NCBI RefSeq assembly: GCF_015910445.1
Contig: NZ_CP048882.1
Span: 248,001-312,000, forward strand
Length of the DNA stretch: 64,000 nucleotides
DNA from: Streptomyces bathyalis
GTDB taxonomy: Bacteria > Actinomycetota > Actinomycetes > Streptomycetales > Streptomycetaceae
Direction: 5' to 3'
Shown here: in pieces, positions 17,209 to 25,941 of the stretch
Layout: each line of letters begins with the position of its first letter
Numbering within the stretch: position 1 is the first letter of the stretch
The notes under the pieces: model-generated
Told to the model about the DNA's origin: nothing
The model's database searches: none
The model's input: only the letters and a program-made list of their open reading frames with translations
Translations under genes and position numbers: made by a program

Positions 17209-18684
17209 TCACCGCAGGATCCGATCCGAGAGCACGCGGGGCTCGGTGTAGGAGCGCAGGCCTGCGGTGCCGAAGGCGCGGCCGACACCGCTGTGCTTGA
17301 TGCCGCCGATCCCGGCGGCATAGTCGAACGCGGGGCCCGCGTGCGCGTTCACGAAGACCTGCCCGGCCGCGAGGCGGCGAGCGACGGCGAACCCGTGGTC
17401 GCGGTCCGCCGACCACACCGATGCACACAAGCCGTAGCTGGTGTCGTTGGCGCAGGCGACGACCTCGTCGCTCTCGCGGAATCCGAGCACCGGTACCACG
17501 GGGCCGAACTGTTCGGCGCGCACCAGCTCGGAGGGCTCATCCACCCCTGATACGAGCTGCGGTTGGAGGAAGTAGCCTCCGGTCTCGGGGCCTGCACTCG
17601 CCAGCAGCGATCCGAGTGGGATGGTCCGGGCGCCGCCGGCGACGGCTTCCGTCGTCACCCGGGTGACGTGCGCGAGCTGCATCGCATTGTTGAGCGGGCC
17701 GAGCGTCGCCTCGGGATCCGAGCCATGGCCTACGCGGATCGATGCCGTTGCTGCTTTGAATGCCTCGACGAACTCATCCATGCGACGTTCGTGGACGTAG
17801 ATCCGCTTGATCGCCCAGCACACCTGACCGCTGGTGATGAAGGTGGAGGCCGCGATCCGGGAGATCTGGGCCGCATCGAGATCGGCGTCCTCAAGCACGA
17901 TTGCAGGATCGTTTCCTCCCAGCTCGAGGGTGACGCTGCGGATCCCGTCGGCGGCAGCGGCGTAGACGCGCCGGCCGTTGGCGATGCTTCCGGTGAAGAC
18001 CACCTTGCGGATGTCGGCGTGCGAGACGAGCGCAGCGCCGACTCCGCCCCCACCCACCAGTACGCTGAGAACCCCGTCGGGCAGTGCTCGCGCCAGTACG
18101 GCAGCCATGGCCGTGACAGTCAGGGGCGTGTTCGGTGCCGGCTTGAGGATGACCGGGTTCCCGGCCAGCAGCGCCGGCAGGATCTTGTTGAAGCTCAGCA
18201 GGACCGGCCAGTTCCAGGGAGTGATGGCTGCCACGGGACCGATTGGCGGATAGTCGACCTCCCGTCGGCCCCGCTCGTCCTCGAGCACCTGCACACGCAG
18301 CGCCGCATCTGCCTGCTCGGCGAAGATCTCGAACAGGCGGGTGGAGCGAAGGATCTCACCGGCGCTCTCGGAGCGAACCTTGCCCTGCTCCGAGGTCAGC
18401 AGCTCCTCCCACCCGTTCGACTGCGAGGCCTCGATGAGTTGCTGCGTGGCCGACCGCAGCACTTCGATGCGCTCGTCCAGGGATGCCGCAGCCCATCGCG
18501 GGGCGACGCGGACGGCGGCGGAGACCACCTCGTCGACCTCGGCAGCCGACGCGGCCAGGGCGTACCCGACGACGACCTCCGGGCGACCGGGATCGTGGAT
18601 CGCGTAGCGCTCGCCCCCGAGGGCTGTGTGACCGGCGAAGCTACAGACTTCGATGGCCGAACGCGGGGTCGCTGAAGTGGGCAT
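17209..18684 (-). CDS. NAD(P)-dependent aldehyde dehydrogenase (1)
   Basis: 491 residues. Hallmarks are ITPWNWPVLLSFNKILPALL, NPVILKPAPNTPL, VVFTGSIANGRRV, VTLELGGNDPAIVLED (catalytic Glu), ASTFITSGQVCWAIK (catalytic Cys) and EQFGPVVPVLGF. It would oxidise an aldehyde, such as that released by the hydratase-aldolase, to the acid. Gap to the fused permease gene is 31 bases, so it is part of the same operon. Confidence 0.87.
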   Translation of the reverse strand: MPTSATPRSAIEVCSFAGHTALGGERYAIHDPGRPEVVVGYALAASAAEVDEVVSAAVRVAPRWAAASLDERIEVLRSATQQLIEASQSNGWEELLTSEQGKVRSESAGEILRSTRLFEIFAEQADAALRVQVLEDERGRREVDYPPIGPVAAITPWNWPVLLSFNKILPALLAGNPVILKPAPNTPLTVTAMAAVLARALPDGVLSVLVGGGGVGAALVSHADIRKVVFTGSIANGRRVYAAAADGIRSVTLELGGNDPAIVLEDADLDAAQISRIAASTFITSGQVCWAIKRIYVHERRMDEFVEAFKAATASIRVGHGSDPEATLGPLNNAMQLAHVTRVTTEAVAGGARTIPLGSLLASAGPETGGYFLQPQLVSGVDEPSELVRAEQFGPVVPVLGFRESDEVVACANDTSYGLCASVWSADRDHGFAVARRLAAGQVFVNAHAGPAFDYAAGIGGIKHSGVGRAFGTAGLRSYTEPRVLSDRILR

Positions 18685-18744
18685 GCGCCGATGACCTTCC
18701 GTGAGAGACGAAGGTGGGGGTGAACGTGAGGAGTTGGGGGACGG

Positions 18745-19515
18745 CTACTGCAGGAAAGCGCCGCCATCCACGACATGGGTCTGGCCCGTGACGAACGAAG
18801 ACGCCTCCGAGGCGAGGAACAACAGGGTTCCGACCAAGTCCTCAGGTTGCTGGTGCCGCTTCACCGCGCGGGTGGCTGCGGCGGCGTCGAACCGCTCCGC
18901 ATCGACGGTCGACAGTGCGGTCGGGCTGGAGGTGAGACCAGGAGCGATGTTGTTCACCGTGATGGCATCGCCGCCGACCTCGCGGGCCAAGGCTCGCGTC
19001 AAGGCGATCACCGCTCCCTTCGAGGTGATGTAGTGGAGCAGGGTCGGTGCCCCCGTCAAGGCCGTCGTCGAGGAGATGTTGATGATGCGCCCGCGGCCGG
19101 ACTGCCGCAGATACGGCAGGGCCGCCTTGGCGCAGAGGAACGGAGCCTCCACGTTCACCTTCATCACGCGAGCCCAGTCCTCGGACTCGATCTCGGTGAA
19201 GGGACGCATGGGCAGCAGCGTCGTGAAGAGGGCGGCGTTGTTCACGAGGATGTCGACACCACCGAACGTCGCCTGTGCGAACCGCAGCGCTTCGTCGATC
19301 TGCGCGGGGTCGGTCACGTCCATCCGCATGCTCTCGACCTGGAGGCCATCGGCCTGCAAGCGCTTGGCCAGCGCGATCGCCGCCACCTCGTCGATGTCGG
19401 TCGCCAGCACCGACGCCCCCGCACGGGCCATGCCTTCGACGTACACAGCGCCGATACCGACGGCACCACCGGTAACGACGGCAACGGATCCGTCCAGGGA
19501 AATGGTCTTGCTCAT
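18745..19515 (-). CDS. SDR oxidoreductase, probable diol dehydrogenase (system 2)
   Basis: 256-residue classical SDR: VAVVTGGAVGIGAVYVEGMA, VTDPAQIDEAL, ILVNNAALF, IINISSTTAL (Ser), HYITSKGAVIAL (Tyr-x3-Lys), and FVTGQTHVVDGGAFLQ at the end. Its neighbours are the second Rieske beta subunit and the small accessory gene, mirroring the order beside the first oxygenase. A cis-dihydrodiol dehydrogenase role is inferred from that order. ATGA overlap with the small upstream gene. Confidence 0.78.
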   Translation of the reverse strand: MSKTISLDGSVAVVTGGAVGIGAVYVEGMARAGASVLATDIDEVAAIALAKRLQADGLQVESMRMDVTDPAQIDEALRFAQATFGGVDILVNNAALFTTLLPMRPFTEIESEDWARVMKVNVEAPFLCAKAALPYLRQSGRGRIINISSTTALTGAPTLLHYITSKGAVIALTRALAREVGGDAITVNNIAPGLTSSPTALSTVDAERFDAAAATRAVKRHQQPEDLVGTLLFLASEASSFVTGQTHVVDGGAFLQ

Positions 19516-19784
19516 GTCGAGGTTCCTTCGGTGGTGTCGTGGCTGCCGGTTGGACCGTGGGGGTCCTCCAGAAAAGTGGAGAGTGCATCTGGCTGCTGCC
19601 AGGTCAGGCTTTCGAGGATCAACGCGTCGAGCCGGATCGAGTAGTGAAGACGCGGCGAGACGATCTCCAGACGGTCACCGTTCCGGGTGGAGACCTTTCG
19701 GACGACGACGTAGGCGAACTCGTTGGCGATGACGATGTCCTGCTCCGCTTTGTGGCACTCGCCTGCGCTCTCGTCCGGGTTCAT
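19512..19784 (-). CDS. Small Rieske-associated protein, paralog of 8,165-8,347
   Basis: 90 residues, ATG start three bases after the beta subunit stop. No family name is claimed. The central part (EFAYVVVRKVSTRNGDRLEI, then SIRLDALILESLTW) aligns with the 60-residue product at 8,165. It is longer at both ends, with an acidic, Ser/Thr-rich tail. Strict adjacency to a Rieske beta gene in both systems is the main clue that it works with the oxygenase. Confidence 0.7.
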   Translation of the reverse strand: MNPDESAGECHKAEQDIVIANEFAYVVVRKVSTRNGDRLEIVSPRLHYSIRLDALILESLTWQQPDALSTFLEDPHGPTGSHDTTEGTST

Positions 19785-19787
19785 GGG

Positions 19788-20303
19788 TCAGAGAAAGATC
19801 GCGAGGTTCAAGGTGGGCAGTGCCGTGTGGTCGAGCAGGACCGTGCGGCTGCGAAGCTGCCAGCCCTCCAGGACGCGGCTGAGCACGTCCTGTCGCTCGC
19901 CGCTCAGGTGGATCGCGGCATCTTCGCTGCGTGCGCGGAAGACGAGCAGGTTGCTCCGTACGTCAATGGTTTCGCGGTCCTCGTCGGTGTAGACGGCCTG
20001 GATGTTGGAGACGAACCGGCGGGTACGGGACGGCGGGTCCTCCGCCCAGGCGAACTCGGAAGCGAGTCTGTCGACCCTCGCCTGGCACGTGGACCGGTCC
20101 TCGATCATGTGGAAAGCCGCAGCGCTGAATGTCGTCGCCGCGGAGCGCTCCCGAGTCGTGCGCACGGGGATCCGGTAGTCAAGGTCTGCGTGAAGCAGCT
20201 CCAGCCACTGGGGAAGCCGACGACCGTCGAGAAGGTCAGCCTCACGGTGAAGGAAGTCCATCGCGTGCTGGCGGGCCTCCCACTGGAGGAGCACGTCATT
20301 CAC
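19788..20303 (-). CDS. Rieske oxygenase beta subunit (system 2)
   Basis: 171 residues of the NTF2-like small subunit: MDFLHREADLLDGRRLPQWL, LLHADLDYRIPVRTTRER, RRFVSNIQAVY and LEGWQLRSRTVLLDHTALP. The READLLD segment parallels HEAELLD in the first system. It starts 48 bases after the alpha stop in the same operon and would form the hexameric oxygenase with it. Confidence 0.88.
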   Translation of the reverse strand: MNDVLLQWEARQHAMDFLHREADLLDGRRLPQWLELLHADLDYRIPVRTTRERSAATTFSAAAFHMIEDRSTCQARVDRLASEFAWAEDPPSRTRRFVSNIQAVYTDEDRETIDVRSNLLVFRARSEDAAIHLSGERQDVLSRVLEGWQLRSRTVLLDHTALPTLNLAIFL

Positions 20304-20351
20304 TGCCCGCTCCTTCCTGCCCCGGCGAGCTTACGGCGGCATCTGCGCAGG

Positions 20352-21695
20352 TCATGGGCGAAGCATCTCCTCGATCCAGCGACGCTGTACCGTCCGCTGT
20401 CCTCCGTCCTCCAGATCCGACATCAAGGCCACCCCGGGGCCACGCCAGTTCTCGTCCCGCTCGATCTCCGCCATGCCCGGCATCCCCATCTGGTAGTTCA
20501 GCTTCAGGTTCTCGCTGCGCGCATAGCGGCTCCCAGCGGTTCGGGCGATCGTCGACCAGATCGCCGTGTCGTCCTCCTCGAAGTTCCCAGAGGGACTGAA
20601 CGACGCCGTGGCGACCCGTGCGACGCGGTCCTTGTACTCATCGCTCGCGCCCTTCGGAACCAGGATCCAGCTCCACAGCTCCATGGCCGCGGGACCGCGT
20701 GGTTGCCACTGCCGCAGCATCAGCACGGTGCCCGGCGGCCTGCCGGGCGCGTCGACGAAGGCGGAGCAAAGGTAGGAGAGGTTGGGAAAGACGGTTCCGG
20801 TGCTGAGCTTGCTCCACTTGGCGAGCTCGTACTGGGCAGGGTCCATCCCTTCGGCATCGAACTGCTCGGTGACCTCGGAGGGATAGCCCCAGAACTGTGC
20901 TTCCTCAGGGGCACCCACGTCATGATTGAGGTTCGCGGCGTGACCGCCCAGCCCGCTGATGTGCCGCTTGCCCTGTGCCGCGACCCCGTGCTTGAGGAGG
21001 ATGCTGGGGAACAGGCTCACCTCGACGACCGAGCGATGGACCGACTCCGTGTGATAGCTGTCGCCGGCGAAGTTCTCCGCACCGATCTTCCAGTTGGCTC
21101 CCACCACCCAGCGGTGAGGATCCCCCAGCACCTCGAACTCGGTCAGTGCCAGGTGCACGTCCAGGTACCAGGCGATGCCGCCGAGATACTCGCTCAGCTC
21201 TGGAGGGTCAGCGGCCAGGCAGGCAAAGACCAGGCCGCGGTGAGTGTCGACGTGAGGAGCCTTGACGAGGCCCCATTGCTTGAGGTCGAGCTCTCGGTAG
21301 GACTCCACGCGGTGAGGCACACCGGCCAGGTCGCCGGAGTTCTTGTAGGTCCAACCGTGGTAGGGACAGCGGAAGTGGGACGTGTTGCCCTTGTCGGCGC
21401 GGCACACTTGAGCGCCCCGGTGCCGACAGCTGTCGAGGAGGACTCGAATCGTACCGCTCTCGTCACGCACGACGATCCACGGATCCTCACCGATCGTCCG
21501 CAGAACGTAGTCGCCAGGCTCAGGGATCTCGGACTCGTGGGCGAGGAACACCCAGTTGCGGTTGAAGACGCGGTCGAGCTCGACCTCGCTCAGCTCTGGG
21601 TCGTTGTAGACGGAGAGCGGGACCAGGCCCTGTTCGAAGTTGTCGCGCATGTCCTCGAGCAGTTCCAAGGCGCGCGGAGAGATCGGTGTGCTCAC
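20352..21695 (-). CDS. Rieske aromatic-ring-hydroxylating oxygenase, alpha subunit (system 2)
   Basis: 447 residues. The Rieske motif is C-x-H-17-C-x2-H (CRHRG ... FRCPYHGWTYKN, about residues 89-112). The iron site is NWKIGAENFAGDSYHTESVH. The GAENFAGDSYH pattern and length match the biphenyl/naphthalene/PAH alpha group, with PhdA/NidA-like enzymes of actinomycetes as the nearest remembered relatives. It probably performs the initial ring dihydroxylation of a polycyclic or bicyclic substrate. Overlaps the upstream aldehyde dehydrogenase by four bases. Confidence 0.9.
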   Translation of the reverse strand: MSTPISPRALELLEDMRDNFEQGLVPLSVYNDPELSEVELDRVFNRNWVFLAHESEIPEPGDYVLRTIGEDPWIVVRDESGTIRVLLDSCRHRGAQVCRADKGNTSHFRCPYHGWTYKNSGDLAGVPHRVESYRELDLKQWGLVKAPHVDTHRGLVFACLAADPPELSEYLGGIAWYLDVHLALTEFEVLGDPHRWVVGANWKIGAENFAGDSYHTESVHRSVVEVSLFPSILLKHGVAAQGKRHISGLGGHAANLNHDVGAPEEAQFWGYPSEVTEQFDAEGMDPAQYELAKWSKLSTGTVFPNLSYLCSAFVDAPGRPPGTVLMLRQWQPRGPAAMELWSWILVPKGASDEYKDRVARVATASFSPSGNFEEDDTAIWSTIARTAGSRYARSENLKLNYQMGMPGMAEIERDENWRGPGVALMSDLEDGGQRTVQRRWIEEMLRP

Positions 21696-23254
21696 GAGTT
21701 CTTCGCCCTCTCCGTCAAGGTGGCCGGGACGTGCAGCATCACGTTCACGGACTTGAGCCGCGAGTAGCTCAACAACTCCTCGAGCGCTTCCTCATATCCC
21801 GTGCCAGAGTTCTTCCACCCGCCGAAAGGCATCCCCATGAAGTGCTGACTCGCCCCGTTGACCCACACGTAGCCGGTCTCGAGTGCCCGCGTCACGCGGT
21901 GACCCCTACGGATGTCGTTCGTGTACACGCTGCCCGTCAGCCCGTACCGAACGCTGTTGGCGATCTCGATGGCCTCTTGCTCGTCGGTCCATCGAATCAC
22001 CGAGAGCACCGGACCGAAGACTTCTTCATTTGCCACCCGGTGATCCCGTCGAACCTGATCGAGCACCGTCGGCTCGATGAACAGGCCCGGACCATCGCCA
22101 CCGGGGGGCCCACCGCCGACGACTATCTCGGCACCTTCCGCGACCGCTGCTTCTATGAAGTCCAATATCCGTTGGTACTGCGAGCGGTTCACGATGGTGC
22201 CCTGGACCGCGGTGGGTGACAGGGGCGACTCGTACACGCGGTCAGCGAGGAGCTCCGCGATTCGCCGGATCACGTCGTCGGCAATGGCGGAGTGCACGAG
22301 CAGTCGTGAAGTGGATCCGCAGGACTGTCCCGACCAGGTGAAGTTCATGCCTCGAACGGCACCATCGGCGACCTCATCCGGGTCGGCGTCCGGGAATGCG
22401 ATCAGGGCGTTCTTGCCGCCCAGCTCGAGCGTTACCTCTTTGACCGCCACCTCAGCTGCTGCGCGCTGGATCGCTCGCCCAGTGGCTTCGCTTCCGGTGA
22501 ATCCGATGCGGTGCACGTCCCGGTGCCGAACGAGAGCGTCCGGCACGCGTGGTCCGTCGCCGACCACCACGTTGACGAGGCCGGGCGGGAGGATGTCGCG
22601 GCAGATCTCGCCGAACAGGAGTGCCGACAGCGGAGTCGCCTCTGCCGGCTTCAGGACGACGCTGTTGCCGGCCACGAGAGGCGCAGCCACCTTACTGATC
22701 GCGAAGAGCGCAGGGTGGTTGAAGGGAATGATCTTTGCCACGACGCCGTAGGGATGGCGCTCCGTGAAGTGCAGGTTCTCGCTGGCCGGCGTGGTGGTGC
22801 CCTTCAGCTCGAGCGCGAGCCCTGCGAAGTACCGCAGCGTCTGAACGGCGAACGCCACGTCGTTGGCCATCACGGCGATCGGCGCACCGCTGTCGACGGC
22901 GTCGAGCAGAGCCAGATCGCCGCCCCGGCGCTCCACGGCCTCGGCGAGGCGTAGGACCAGGTTCGCGCGATCGGCCGCTGTCCACGCCGACCAGGCCGTG
23001 TATGCCTCCTTGGCGCAGGCCACCGCTGCGTCGACGTCGGCCTGCCCTCCGTCCGGCACCAGCGCGATCCGTTCCTCGGTATACGGACCAGTCACCGGGA
23101 AGGTGGCGCCACTCTGAGCCGAGCGGAGTTCACCCCCGACCAGCATGCGCCAGTCGCGGTTCAGCACCTCGCGTGCTCGAGCCTCGTTGGCCGAAAGACC
23201 GCCCCCGTCAGGCTTCAGGGACGCGTGCGCCGGATCCGCCGTTGATAGCGCCAC
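21692..23254 (-). CDS. NAD(P)-dependent aldehyde dehydrogenase (2)
   Basis: 520 residues. Motifs are AKIIPFNHPALFAISKVAAP, NSVVLKPAEATPLSALL, RIGFTGSEATGRAI, VTLELGGKNALIAFPD (Glu), FTWSGQSCGSTSR (Cys) and EEVFGPVLSVIRW. It is the first gene of the long minus-strand operon, with a TCCGTATACG site 27 bases upstream of the start. It is clearly different from the enzyme at 17,209, so the pathway probably meets two aldehydes. Confidence 0.87.
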   Translation of the reverse strand: MALSTADPAHASLKPDGGGLSANEARAREVLNRDWRMLVGGELRSAQSGATFPVTGPYTEERIALVPDGGQADVDAAVACAKEAYTAWSAWTAADRANLVLRLAEAVERRGGDLALLDAVDSGAPIAVMANDVAFAVQTLRYFAGLALELKGTTTPASENLHFTERHPYGVVAKIIPFNHPALFAISKVAAPLVAGNSVVLKPAEATPLSALLFGEICRDILPPGLVNVVVGDGPRVPDALVRHRDVHRIGFTGSEATGRAIQRAAAEVAVKEVTLELGGKNALIAFPDADPDEVADGAVRGMNFTWSGQSCGSTSRLLVHSAIADDVIRRIAELLADRVYESPLSPTAVQGTIVNRSQYQRILDFIEAAVAEGAEIVVGGGPPGGDGPGLFIEPTVLDQVRRDHRVANEEVFGPVLSVIRWTDEQEAIEIANSVRYGLTGSVYTNDIRRGHRVTRALETGYVWVNGASQHFMGMPFGGWKNSGTGYEEALEELLSYSRLKSVNVMLHVPATLTERAKNS

Positions 23255-23277
23255 AGGAGCCTCCTAGGAAGGGATAG

Positions 23278-23287
23278 TCCGTATACG
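23278..23287. promoter_or_regulatory. TCCGTATACG site before the nine-gene operon
   Basis: An exact TCCGTATACG copy (+ strand), 24-27 bases from the aldehyde dehydrogenase start at 23,254. It faces a second copy at 23,534 across the divergent promoter region. Confidence 0.65.
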
Positions 23288-23533
23288 TTGTTTCTTGTTG
23301 TTGTGATCCTAGGCACAGCCAAATCCCAGTGTCAACGATTCGCCGGAGCCGATGACAAGGCCGGCGGGGCCAAGGGTCCTTCGTTCCTCGATTTGGGCCG
23401 AGCAGCGCATTATTTGCGAGGTCACAGTCGATGCCACTGCCTCGTCGGAGCGTCGACGATGATCAGCTGCGCCGGGTCTGGGGCCGGCCCGCGGGCTTGA
23501 CAGCCGCCTGACGCGAGGCTCTGATAGCAATAT

Positions 23534-23543
23534 TCCGTATACG
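23534..23543. promoter_or_regulatory. TCCGTATACG site before the ferredoxin operon
   Basis: An exact copy (TTCCGTATACGCA), ending 24 bases before the ferredoxin start codon. The 250 bases between the two sites hold only the divergent promoters. Confidence 0.65.
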
Positions 23544-23566
23544 CATCAGTCGCGAGGGGGTCAGCC

Positions 23567-23806
23567 ATGAGCTTCATTTCTGCCAGCGCCGAGGCGTGCG
23601 ACGGGTACGGCAACTGCGTGTTCGCCGCCCCGGCGTACTTCGACATCGGCAGCGACGGCTCGGTCAAGGTGCTCCAGGACGAGATCGCCGACGGAGACCG
23701 CCCGATGGTCGAGCACGCTGTCGCCGAGTGTCCCGCTGCGGCCCTTGCCATCGTGTCCGCGACAAGTGAGGCCCCAGCGTCCACCACGCAACGGGAGTTG
23801 CCATGA
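23567..23806 (+). CDS. 3Fe-4S ferredoxin
   Basis: 79 residues with three cluster cysteines: Cys11 and Cys17 (ACDGYGNCVFAAPAYF, C-x5-C) and Cys55 followed by Pro (VAECPAAAL). This is the single 3Fe-4S type that serves oxygenases and P450s in actinomycetes. It is the only ferredoxin in the window, so it probably carries electrons from the reductase at 10,270 to both Rieske oxygenases. ATGA overlap with the extradiol dioxygenase. Confidence 0.88.
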   Translation: MSFISASAEACDGYGNCVFAAPAYFDIGSDGSVKVLQDEIADGDRPMVEHAVAECPAAALAIVSATSEAPASTTQRELP

Positions 23807-24660
23807 ACACCTCGATCAACGTCGTCCGGCTCGCGCACGTCGGGCTTCGCGTCGACAACGTCGATCGATCCAGTGAGTTCTACGCTGATCGGTGGGGCCT
23901 CGATCTTGCCGAGGAACACGAGGGCCACCGGTACTTCCGGGCGGACTCGCCCGACAGCCACGCCGTCGTGCTCAGTGAGGGCGCACCGGATCTCGACCAC
24001 ATCGCCTTCGTCGTCGAAAGCTCCGATGACCTCGGACGAGCCGAGGAGGCGCTCGGCATGCGCGGGCTCCCAGTCGAGGTCCCGCCCACCCGCGACCTGG
24101 AACCCGGCGTCGGAGCGGCGCTGCGGTTCCGGGACCCGAGCGGGGTGCTCGTGGAGCTGGTCACCGACCTCGAAGTGCGGACGGACGGATACGGCACCCG
24201 CGACGTGAAGCCCCTGGGCCTGGACCATGTCGTGCTCAGGGTCCCCGACTACGACGCCAGCAGGGAGTTCTACGAGAACGTCCTTGGATTCCGTCTCTCC
24301 GACGAGACCGAGAACCTCATGGCGTTCATGCGCTGCAACGCCAACCATCATTCGCTCGCGCTCATCCGGTCCGAGAACCCGGCACCGTCCATGCATCACA
24401 CCGCCTTCACAGTCGAGGACTGGGCAGCGTTGGCGAACGGGGTGAAGGTGCTGGGAGACGCAGGCGTCTCGCGGGTGTGGGGCCCAGGCCGGCACGGTCC
24501 GGGAAACAACCTCTTCTCGTACTTCTTCGACCCCGACCAGCACATCGTCGAATACACCTGCGAGGTCCTGCGGGTCGACGACTCGACCTGGGTGCCGCGC
24601 GTGTGGCCGCCAGGACGACCCGAACAATGGGGGACCCCGATGCCTGCCGCGATGCGCTGA
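23803..24660 (+). CDS. Extradiol (type I, VOC-fold) ring-cleavage dioxygenase
   Basis: 285 residues with two vicinal-oxygen-chelate modules. The C-terminal one carries the Fe(II) triad: His142 in LGLDHVVLRV, His198/199 in SMHHTAFTV, and Glu250 in HIVEYTCE. FSYFFDPDQH before the Glu is typical. The family cleaves catechols next to one hydroxyl. In this cassette it should open the diol made by the Rieske oxygenase and SDR, giving the substrate for the hydratase-aldolase. Confidence 0.87.
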   Translation: MNTSINVVRLAHVGLRVDNVDRSSEFYADRWGLDLAEEHEGHRYFRADSPDSHAVVLSEGAPDLDHIAFVVESSDDLGRAEEALGMRGLPVEVPPTRDLEPGVGAALRFRDPSGVLVELVTDLEVRTDGYGTRDVKPLGLDHVVLRVPDYDASREFYENVLGFRLSDETENLMAFMRCNANHHSLALIRSENPAPSMHHTAFTVEDWAALANGVKVLGDAGVSRVWGPGRHGPGNNLFSYFFDPDQHIVEYTCEVLRVDDSTWVPRVWPPGRPEQWGTPMPAAMR

Positions 24661-24811
24661 CCGGCGAGGGCCCGGAACAGGACCTCCCACCGACTCCCGC
24701 ATCTGCGCTCTGCGGACCGAGCGCAAGCTGGGGCCGGCCCGGATCGGCCCCATTCTCGGATTCCAGGAAGCCATCGGAAACAGAACGGGGACCACTCTGT
24801 CTCCGTCGCTC

Positions 24812-25380
24812 CGCTCACGCCGAACGAAGGTCCAGCACAAGGCGCACAAGCAGCATCGTCTCCCCCGAACCTGGCTCACCAAGGATCACCACGCGCCGAG
24901 TGGGCACCATGCTCGATACCAGGCCACCGATTTGACCCTCCGTTCCCGCAAGAGCGTGGTCATCGGCAGCCCACTCCGTGGGATCGGTCGGCGGCCCTCA
25001 GGGCCATCTCATTGCCACCGCCCGCAGCTTGGACCAGGACTCCACGAGTTCGCCCGACGCCGCCTGCCAGGACACCGGCATTGAGTACGGCGCATTCAGA
25101 CGCCGCAGGCTCGCCTCGTCCTCCCACTGCCTACGTACTGCCTGGGCCAAGGCTTCAGCCCGCTGTTCCAACGCTGGTATTGAGAATGCATCTTCCCGAT
25201 CAGCCCGTTAGGAACCCACGACTGATACAGGGGCCTCAGCGCCAGTAGGGCGGTTAACAGCAGTTGCCTCTGTCTCGAGATGGAACCGGTGCGCCGCCCA
25301 CAGCGCCACGCCCATCGAGCCCGCGGCCAGGCGAAGGAGATCCAACCAGTGCGTCGCACCCTTACAGCTCATCTCATTTG
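24812..25380 (-). pseudogene. Decayed NACHT-type NTPase (N-terminal and P-loop region)
   Basis: No open frame covers this, but the minus strand still reads a Streptomyces NACHT protein in pieces. Upstream is a membrane-like start (QLLLTALLALRPLYQSWV). Then comes LEQRAEALAQAVRRQWEDEA and LRRLNAPYSMPVSWQAA, a stop, WAADDHALAGTEGQIGGL, and the P-loop segment VVILGEPGSGETMLLVRL. In a working NACHT the P-loop would be GEPGxGKT; here the Lys is Glu. At least one stop and several frame changes are present, and everything after the P-loop is missing. It is the first of several damaged signalling NTPases in the window. Confidence 0.7.
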
Positions 25381-25408
25381 GTCTGCTGGATAGTCTGCAT
25401 GTGTAGGG

Positions 25409-25600
25409 ATGGTTGAGCGGCTGGTGCCGGATGAGCTGCGGGAGTAGTTCCAGCGGGTGGTGCCGGCGTCGCCGTCACGGCCTCAAGGCGGCGGGCGGCG
25501 TCGGCACGGTCACCGTGAAGTCCTCGCTGCGATTGTGTTCGTGGCCATCTCGGGATGTACGTGGCAGCGGTTGCCCTGCGCATCACCGTCGGTGCACAGC
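25409..25600 (+). pseudogene. IS5-family transposase 5' fragment
   Basis: From ATG 25,409 the frame reads VERLVPDELRE, a TAG stop, FQRVVPASPSRPQGGG and VLAAIVFVAISGCTWQRLP, the typical N-terminal domain of a two-frame IS5-type transposase. It breaks off after SGCTWQRLPCAS, without the DDE domain. It bounds the catabolic half on the right, as the remnant at 1,075 does on the left, although the two elements differ. Confidence 0.75.
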
Positions 25601-25941
25601 CCTACGAGATGGGACTTGATGCCGCGACACCACACCTCAGCGCGCGCGGCGGTCGCGCGGAGAGGAATGGCCGAGCCGACGAGCGACTCCTTGCGCCGAT
25701 TTCTCTTGGTGGCGGAGCCTGACTTGGCCGCCCAGCAGGTGGGGGTCCTGGCGTACTGGTCAGCAGCGGGGTCAAGCGTCGTAAGACGTCCGTGCTGGTG
25801 CCCGGCTCGGCGCTTCCGTGGCCAGGTGGTGGAGAGGGAGGTGGAACGGCCTGCGAGGGCAGTCACTTGCCCTGCAAGCGTGAGGTGGAACCCGCTATCA
25901 CGAAGATGTTGAGCTCGTAATCAATTGGCTCGCGTTCGAGG
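25601..25941. other. No recognisable gene
   Basis: About 340 bases between the IS5 fragment and the PemK-like gene. A minus-strand frame (25,510-25,866) is open, but it is Arg/Thr-rich with no family signature and partly overlaps the IS fragment. Probably debris. Confidence 0.5.

Noticed and set aside
19539..21767. A 742-residue plus-strand frame opposite the second Rieske operon
   Set aside because: It covers five good minus-strand genes with conserved catalytic motifs; the antisense product has no recognisable domain.
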